51,247 nucleotides of DNA, from NCBI GenBank assembly GCA_031285565.1, contig JAITVY010000009.1, positions 1-51,247 on the forward strand. Direction: 5' to 3'. This document shows positions 47,101-51,247 of this stretch, piece after piece. The notes beneath the pieces were generated by a model that was not told the origin of the DNA, did not search any database, and saw only the letters and a program-made list of their open reading frames with translations. Within the stretch, counting starts at the first letter, position 1. Each line of letters begins with the position of its first letter. The translations under genes and the position numbers were made by a program. The DNA comes from Tannerella sp. Its GTDB lineage: Bacteria; Bacteroidota; Bacteroidia; Bacteroidales; Tannerellaceae.

Positions 47101-47551
47101 TAATCGGCTCTCCTGATTTGTCAGAAACAACACCACGGATACGTTTCGATTGATTTGGCTGCTGAATAACCGGACTAGCCGGTTTTACATCACGAACGAT
47201 TGACACCTGGCGATCCGTTATCTTATACGAAAGATCCGTTCCTTCAAATAGTTCGTCTAATACCTGGTTAAGTGTTTTTGATCGAACATTCACATTCACT
47301 TTTTTGGATAAATCATGCGCGATCTTATCCGAGAAGAAAAATACATATTCGGTTTGATCTTCAATGGTTTTAAAGACATCCCGGATCGCTTTTTGTTTTA
47401 CTTCAAGGTTAATTTCTGTAATCTGGGAGTACGTATTCGAATAAATACTGCCTGCTCCCAAAAATAAAAACAATAGTAAAAATTTCATAGTACGAAATAG
47501 ATGGTTAAAATTATCATGAACCGATAATTTATCTGAATGCTTTGTTTTCAT
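44141..47551 (-). CDS. SusC-like TonB-dependent transporter with STN signalling domain
   Basis: This 1136-residue outer-membrane importer doubles as the first sensor of a trans-envelope cascade. After the signal peptide come an STN domain (~45-115: QKAIRDVFKTIEDQTEYVFF...LNQVLDELFEGTDLSYKI), a carboxypeptidase-regulatory-like domain (~138-210), the TonB box (DEVVVVGYG, ~216-224), plug and barrel. STN domains contact FecR-type anti-sigma factors, and one is encoded just upstream. The ATG at 47551 gives a 21-residue basic extension before MKFLLLFLFLGAG; the internal Met22 is an equally good start. Two copies of ACATAGATTTT lie 28 bp apart in the leader. The ligand is presumably a sulfated oligosaccharide, inferred from the sulfatases. 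Confidence 0.95.
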   Translation of the reverse strand: MKTKHSDKLSVHDNFNHLFRTMKFLLLFLFLGAGSIYSNTYSQITEINLEVKQKAIRDVFKTIEDQTEYVFFFSDKIAHDLSKKVNVNVRSKTLNQVLDELFEGTDLSYKITDRQVSIVRDVKPASPVIQQPNQSKRIRGVVSDKSGEPIIGANVVEKGTTNGLITDLDGAFEITIEAGKVLVISYIGYITREIPITESTRALLNIELVEDTQTLDEVVVVGYGVMKKSDLTGSVSSFKKDALNKGVSSSLSGLLEGKAAGVQITQASAEPGGGINVMVRGAGSVNAGSGPLYVVDGLPIETGNVVDGYGGSMPGQRVARSPISNINPADIESIEILKDASATAIYGARGANGVVLVTTKKGATGKMQVNYSGYMGIQSPKDLIEVLNAEDYKRILNEIQATPGSNVAKSEIVGDIQGNGTDWQKEMIRSSMVQSHSVSFMGGTEQLKYFTSLNYFDQEGVLKNTGYERYDGRVNLDYKNDRVTFGTNINASYTYDDAVPIGFSTNEEGSALYAARGFDPTLSVFEEDGKTYQVSSMLNLDNPLALLNGKRSQTANYRTMGTVFLDYMILKGWTVKGNFGFDYRNTRRDSYVSQLTKDGRANSGVANIRSGTRSNYLGELTTTYIQQLENNSNLNLMGGITYQKFSANHLYTKGSGFPVDETKTNNMAMADAACYMVESGRNNNKLLSYIGRANFNLWDKFLFTATLRVDGSSRFGENNKFGYFPSGAFAWKMHQHDFIKNLDIFSTLKFRASYGRTGNQDIGNFLSITTFGTGDPVILDDQKLVSLSPTRIANPDLKWETTEQMNIGFDMGFVDNRINVSMDYFQKKTYDMLFEKPVPASTGFASIMQNIGNINNRGFEFTIDSRNLVGEFSWNTSLNLSTLRNRVSDLGGIAEIIHGDAGQSTSQFALIREGVTVNSFYGYKTDGIWQTEEEIKASGTKDPVKPGDVKFVDQNNDGVVNTSDRVVLGKSIPSLTFGLTNELSYKNFTLNFFFDGATGFKILNNSMVETYYPVSHRRNRYAEPYLNRWTEANPSNKYPSFVNPAGQGNKATSDLTVEDGSYIRLQTVQLTYSVPLKNRNIFQHLSVYVTGQNLATFTNYTGQDPAMNANGSSTLKIDSNSYPTYRTFLFGVEIGF

Positions 47552-47556
47552 GCTTC

Positions 47557-47595
47557 ACATAGATTTTTTGATAATAATTAATTTACATAGATTTT
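47557..47595 (-). promoter_or_regulatory. Direct repeat in the leader of the STN-type susC
   Basis: ACATAGATTTT occurs at 47557-47567 and 47585-47595 (AAAATCTATGT on the coding strand), 28 bp apart and within 45 nt of the ATG at 47551. It could be part of a sigma-dependent promoter or an RNA element. The rest of the 168-bp spacer shows no clear terminator. Confidence 0.35.
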
Positions 47596-47719
47596 GTGTT
47601 TTAGAACTGTTGTAAACAAGGTTTGCTAAAAAAACAGATTAATCCATCCCACGCGACCTTATTTATCAGGAATTCAAGTGACTACTTCATAGGCATTAGC
47701 TGATTTAGAGTGAGACATA

Positions 47720-48901
47720 TTATTTTTTATTAATTAAGATTTTATTCTCGTGATTCACTTCAAAGCGTATAGGAACCACATTTGCGATGGTTTCCAGAAC
47801 TTTTTCCATATCATCAAACAAAACAAGCTTGCCGGTACATTTCATATCGTTTATTTCTTCTCCGGCCGTAATAGACACATCATAATAGCGGGATATACGT
47901 TTAAGTATTACCGGCAACGGTTCGCTGTTAAATTGTAACAAACCATCTTTCCAGCTTATATAATCGTAGACATTGACCTGTTTTATTTCAACATTTTTAT
48001 CCTGTACAGATGCCAGTTGATCCGGATAAAGTGTGTATTTCTCATGTTCATAAGCTATTTCGACTTTCCCTTCTACCAATGCAACATTACTGAAACGATC
48101 CTCCTTATAGCTGGATATATTAAAGCGGGTCCCTAATACAATCACCGAAAGCTCCGGAGTATTTACATAAAATGGTTTTCCCGCATCTTTAGCTACTTCA
48201 ATGTAGATTTCACCATCTACCTTGATTTCCCTTTTATCTTCATTAAAGACATTTGGAAACTCGACAGTTGTTCCCGAATTAACCCAGATCTTAGTGCCGT
48301 CTGCAAGTAATAATGAAGAACGTCTGCCTTTAGGCACAATCAATTTATTCAACGTGGCAGATGCTATATTGGAGGGAGTCGGCTTTGTCTCTACCGGCTT
48401 TTCATCTGCATGAATCATACGTCCGGATGAATCGTACTTAATATCCGCATCTTCTTCAAATTGCAGGTATTCCTCTTCTCCGATAATCATCCGGATATTT
48501 TTTGAGTCTATACTATCCTGCTGATTTTCCGCGATAAACATTGAAGCAATATTGCCATTATCCTTTGCAGCAAAAGGGTTCATCCATACAATAAGGGCTA
48601 AACATGCCGCAGCAACTGATAACGGAAAAATGATTTTGAGAACCTTCTTTTTCCTCTTTTGGTGCAGACGTTCCTGAATAGCCTGGGAGATTGCAAGAGA
48701 CTCCTGTTCGGTTAACGTATAATCATTAAAACGAACAACTGTTTTTAAGATTTCTTCCGCTTCTTCGACATGCACTTTTACTCCGGGATTTTCTTTTATA
48801 TAATTCTCCCAATAAGCTTTCGCATCCGAATCATCCAGCAGTTTCCACCGGAGAAATGAATCCTGCTGTAAAAGTTGTTTTCCGGTATGATCTTTTTTCA
48901 T
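47720..48901 (-). CDS. FecR-family anti-sigma factor
   Basis: This inner-membrane protein of 393 residues holds the ECF sigma factor inactive until the STN domain of the loaded transporter signals. The cytoplasmic N-terminal domain (~1-85) is followed by one transmembrane helix (~87-107, IFPLSVAAACLALIVWM), a FecR sensor domain (~185-280, VPKGRRSSLLLADGTKIWVN and VALVEGKVEIAYE) and a C-terminal DUF4974-type domain (~320-390, LPVILKRISRYYDVSI). It directly precedes susC in transcription order. The cognate sigma gene is not adjacent: a sulfatase gene and a terminator lie between. Confidence 0.95.
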   Translation of the reverse strand: MKKDHTGKQLLQQDSFLRWKLLDDSDAKAYWENYIKENPGVKVHVEEAEEILKTVVRFNDYTLTEQESLAISQAIQERLHQKRKKKVLKIIFPLSVAAACLALIVWMNPFAAKDNGNIASMFIAENQQDSIDSKNIRMIIGEEEYLQFEEDADIKYDSSGRMIHADEKPVETKPTPSNIASATLNKLIVPKGRRSSLLLADGTKIWVNSGTTVEFPNVFNEDKREIKVDGEIYIEVAKDAGKPFYVNTPELSVIVLGTRFNISSYKEDRFSNVALVEGKVEIAYEHEKYTLYPDQLASVQDKNVEIKQVNVYDYISWKDGLLQFNSEPLPVILKRISRYYDVSITAGEEINDMKCTGKLVLFDDMEKVLETIANVVPIRFEVNHENKILINKK

Positions 48902-48958
48902 TTATTTTATAAATAGTATTGAACAAACGTAGAACGTTTTTTTTTGTACCCATTTTTT

Positions 48959-49001
48959 AGAAAAAAAATCGTTCCCCCGGAAAAAAAACAGGAAAACGAT
49001 T
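48959..49001 (-). terminator. Rho-independent terminator between the upstream sulfatase and fecR
   Basis: On the minus strand AATCGTTTTCCT pairs with the arm ending in GGGAACGATT (11-12 bp including G-U pairs) around a T-rich loop, followed by eight T. It should end the sigma/sulfatase transcript before the anti-sigma gene. Confidence 0.8.
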
Positions 49002-49030
49002 CTGATGAAGCCTGTGTAATTCCGGAAATA

Positions 49031-50425
49031 TCATTCCGTTACTTTCCATTCAAAAGGAGCTTTGAAACTTTCACGTCCTTCTGCATAAGGTAACAATTCA
49101 AACGAAGGTTCAATGACATCATACATTTCGGTTATTTTCTTTAATCGCAAAGCTTCTTCTCCGAATTTTTCAATTACATTATCCTTTTCATAAGGATCAT
49201 CCGGATAATAACTCAGGAAATCACGATCAATCTTTATACGGTCATTCTTACCCTGTAAAATAAACTTATAATCATGATTGACAATAGCCCCGCAACCTAA
49301 ATAGAAATCCCGTTTTAAATCAGAAGTCTCACCGGATAAGACAGATGAAATATCCATTCCGTCAAAAGGCTTCTCCGGTTTACCGGTTATATTAAGTATA
49401 CTCCTGATAGTCGGCATTATATCTACAAAACCTGTTATCGCATCGATTTGTCTCCCTCCTTTATATCTGGCCGGATATGAAACAATTGCCGGCACTCTTA
49501 CACCACCATCCCATTCTTCAAACTTGGCTCCCCTTAAAGGCAGATTCGTTCCTCCACCATTCGGTTCAGCCCCATTATCACTAAAAAAAATCAGCAATGT
49601 ATTATCTTCTATTCCATTTTTTTTAAGGGCTTCCCTTATTTTTCCGATTCCACGATCCATACAAGTGACCATAGCTGAAAACAGGGCAACTTTCTTTTCT
49701 TTAGGTGACAGGCTTTCCGGATCATTCGTATAAAGTGCTATATCTTCCGGCTTAGCCTGCAATGGCGTGTGAGGTGCATTATATGCTACATATAATAAGA
49801 AAGGCCCCTCTTTCGAATATGTTTGAATAGATTTAACCGCCTCATCCGTAATCAAATCTGTTGAATACCCTTTATCATAGCAAGATTCCCAATCATTATG
49901 CCAGTCTAATTCATCTTCCCGTTCATGTGTAAAATAATCAATTGCACCGTTTAAATGTCCGTAAAAATGAGTAAAACCGTTAGACAAAGGATAATAAACT
50001 TTACGGGAATGTCCCAGATGCCATTTGCCGATAATCGCACGATTAGCATACCCGGCTTTTTCCAACATTTCCGGTAAGGTCTCTTCCGAAGGATCAAGAC
50101 CAAAATCTCTCCAGGGTGGTATAACATTTTCCCTGATTCCAAACCGGTTTGGATATCTCCCTGTCAATAATCCGGCTCTGGTTGGCGAACTGATAGGCGC
50201 TGTATAAAACCGGTTCATTTGAATCCCATCATCCGACAAGCGATCCAGATGAGGTGTCTTGATTTTACTTCCGTGATACCCCACATCACCCCATCCTAAA
50301 TCGTCCGCGAGGATGATCACAATATTAGGCTTTTTTACTTTTTGCTGTTGACAAAAAACACTATTTGCACTCATTGTCACACACAAAGATGACAACACTA
50401 CAGATGATATATTTTGATTTCTCAT
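49031..50425 (-). CDS. S1-family sulfatase, Ser-type, between sigma and anti-sigma genes
   Basis: This 464-residue secreted sulfatase is counted from the ATG at 50425 (MRNQNISSVVLSSLCVTMSA, signal peptide). A TTG at 50440 would add MNQKS and is less likely. Metal-binding start ILADDLGWGDVGYHGS; signature S79-S-P-T-R in YTAPISSPTRAGLLTG. AIIGKWHLGHS, YVAYNAPHTPLQAKP and FSDNGAEPNGG follow. These contexts resemble the arylsulfatase/N-acetylgalactosamine-6-sulfatase group, but specificity is not certain. It lies 94 bp after the sigma gene and ahead of a terminator, so it is probably co-transcribed with sigma rather than with the SusCD operon. That would make it present at basal level before induction. 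Confidence 0.92.
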   Translation of the reverse strand: MRNQNISSVVLSSLCVTMSANSVFCQQQKVKKPNIVIILADDLGWGDVGYHGSKIKTPHLDRLSDDGIQMNRFYTAPISSPTRAGLLTGRYPNRFGIRENVIPPWRDFGLDPSEETLPEMLEKAGYANRAIIGKWHLGHSRKVYYPLSNGFTHFYGHLNGAIDYFTHEREDELDWHNDWESCYDKGYSTDLITDEAVKSIQTYSKEGPFLLYVAYNAPHTPLQAKPEDIALYTNDPESLSPKEKKVALFSAMVTCMDRGIGKIREALKKNGIEDNTLLIFFSDNGAEPNGGGTNLPLRGAKFEEWDGGVRVPAIVSYPARYKGGRQIDAITGFVDIMPTIRSILNITGKPEKPFDGMDISSVLSGETSDLKRDFYLGCGAIVNHDYKFILQGKNDRIKIDRDFLSYYPDDPYEKDNVIEKFGEEALRLKKITEMYDVIEPSFELLPYAEGRESFKAPFEWKVTE

Positions 50426-50534
50426 GCTTTTTTGATTCAAGATTATTTACACGGTTCAGGATCTCAACAATTAAACAACGTCCTCTACCTGACACCTAAA
50501 TTCATAATACTTTACACTGGTCTATTTTTTTAAG

Positions 50535-51110
50535 TTAAAACTTAATCATACACAAAACTGTAATCAGGATAGCGATTGACGCTTCTTCCCTCATTCTTTT
50601 TACCGCACGGGAAACCAGTTTACGGGACGCATGAGGTGTCAAATCCAATAATTTCCCAATCTCTTCATATTCCATTTCCTGAATGAAACGCAGGTAAACA
50701 GCCTCCCTTTGCCTGTTAGTAAGCAAACTCAATAAAGAATCTATTTTAGCCTGCAACTGGGTCTGCTCTTCTTTAGTAATCAGTTCATCCAGAACTGTCG
50801 TTTTTATTGAAAAAGAAAGTTCATACGAATCGATATTACTCGTTTCAATTTCAGAACGGTATATATCCACTAAATGATTCTTCATCATTTTCAACAAATA
50901 ATATTTTAAACTGTCCAGTTTGCCCAAGTGTTTTTTATTCTCATGCAGCTTATAAAAAACTTCCTGCACAGCATCTTTAACGGTTTCACGATTAAATCCA
51001 AGGGCCAGTCCATAAGCAAATAATTCATTGACATACCTTTTATATATCAATGAAAATGCATAATTATTCCCTGCAATAAAAGTTTTTATTAATGTCTGTT
51101 CCTCACTCAT
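50535..51110 (-). CDS. ECF-type RNA polymerase sigma factor (sigma-70 family)
   Basis: This cytoplasmic alternative sigma factor of 191 residues should direct transcription of the SusC/SusD-sulfatase operon when released by the FecR protein. Region 2 is seen at ~10-80 (NYAFSLIYKRYVNELFAYGL...KDAVQEVFYKLHENKKHLG, then YYLLKMMKNHLVDIYRS). Region 4 is at ~125-180 (LLTNRQREAVYLRFIQEMEYEEIGKLLDLTPHASRKLVSRAVKRM). Length is normal for the Bacteroidetes group. It is the first gene of the block in transcription order, with 137 bp of upstream sequence left in the window. The short spacer to the sulfatase gene shows no obvious promoter. Confidence 0.96.
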   Translation of the reverse strand: MSEEQTLIKTFIAGNNYAFSLIYKRYVNELFAYGLALGFNRETVKDAVQEVFYKLHENKKHLGKLDSLKYYLLKMMKNHLVDIYRSEIETSNIDSYELSFSIKTTVLDELITKEEQTQLQAKIDSLLSLLTNRQREAVYLRFIQEMEYEEIGKLLDLTPHASRKLVSRAVKRMREEASIAILITVLCMIKF

Positions 51111-51139
51111 TATTAAATTTAAAACGTCAAACTAAACAA

Positions 51140-51234
51140 CCACACGCCTAAAGAGGCGGTGGGTTACTGTAACGGACTAAAAGTCCTGTTAAGGCTAAAG
51201 CCATCTTAAGGAAAAGACTATAAGTCATCTTAAG
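51140..51234. repeat. Run of short hairpins resembling an IS200/IS605-type transposon end
   Basis: Four hairpins with TAAA/ATA-type loops follow one another: CCACACGCCT/AGGCGGTGG (51140-51162, one bulged A), GGACT-AAA-AGTCC (51174-51186), GGCTAAAGCC (51193-51202) and GACT-ATA-AGTC (51216-51226). The last is flanked by direct copies of CATCTTAAG at 51202 and 51226. Such strings of imperfect palindromes occur at ends of IS200/IS605 elements and in the guide RNAs of their TnpB proteins. The putative element would continue beyond the window. Confidence 0.45.
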
Positions 51235-51247
51235 AACCAATACGAAA

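Noticed and set aside
1..51247. tRNA, rRNA or known riboswitch
   Set aside because: No cloverleaf with a CCA end, rRNA core or recognised aptamer sequence was seen on either strand; the folded spacers found are repeats of unknown class.

Overview
The window looks like part of a Bacteroidales chromosome (Bacteroides/Parabacteroides type). Evidence: two SusC/SusD pairs, two hybrid two-component systems (HTCS), an ECF sigma/FecR pair, Ser-type sulfatases, AT-rich leaders without clear Shine-Dalgarno sequences, and one TAnnTTTG-type -7 box. I see no rRNA, tRNA or CRISPR array.

Layout. (1) 1-1073: 3' part of an ISAs1-family insertion sequence with its right terminal repeat. (2) 1074-1763: gene-free leader carrying four direct repeats about 21 bp apart and a promoter-like box. 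(3) 1764-25206, plus strand: a glucuronoarabinoxylan utilisation locus. It encodes SusC, SusD, an SGNH acetylesterase, a GPH sugar symporter, GH10 xylanase, cytoplasmic GH43, GH67 alpha-glucuronidase, mannonate dehydratase, an SDR mannonate oxidoreductase, GH95, GH3 and a secreted GH43. (4) 25340-27694, minus strand: GH2, divergent from (5) an HTCS regulator, 27953-31915. (6) 31919-35986, minus strand: a second HTCS that meets the first tail to tail with 3 bp between them. (7) 36102-51110, all minus strand: a sulfatase locus. In transcription order it is ECF sigma, sulfatase, FecR anti-sigma, STN-type SusC, SusD, then four sulfatases. It contains no glycoside hydrolase. (8) 51111-51247: a run of short hairpins resembling an IS200/IS605-type end.

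How it works (inference from families). The lipoprotein GH10 cuts xylan at the surface and SusCD imports the oligosaccharides. In the periplasm the esterase, GH67, GH95, GH3, secreted GH43 and GH2 strip acetyl, methyl-glucuronic acid, L-galactose/fucose, xylose, arabinose and galactose. The GPH carrier and cytoplasmic GH43 finish xylo-oligosaccharides, and the SDR plus UxuA take fructuronate to KDG. The first HTCS probably senses xylo-oligosaccharides, because its leader shares the direct-repeat motif found before susC. The second locus has an STN domain on SusC and a sigma/anti-sigma pair, so it is probably controlled by trans-envelope signalling and desulfates a glycan whose backbone enzymes lie elsewhere.

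The spacers are unusually rich in repeats. There are at least eleven short arrays that differ in sequence but keep a 7-nt period. A ~200-bp structured element occurs in three copies with compensatory base changes. A palindromic element occurs in two copies. A set of 16-bp palindromes repeats every 23 bp.
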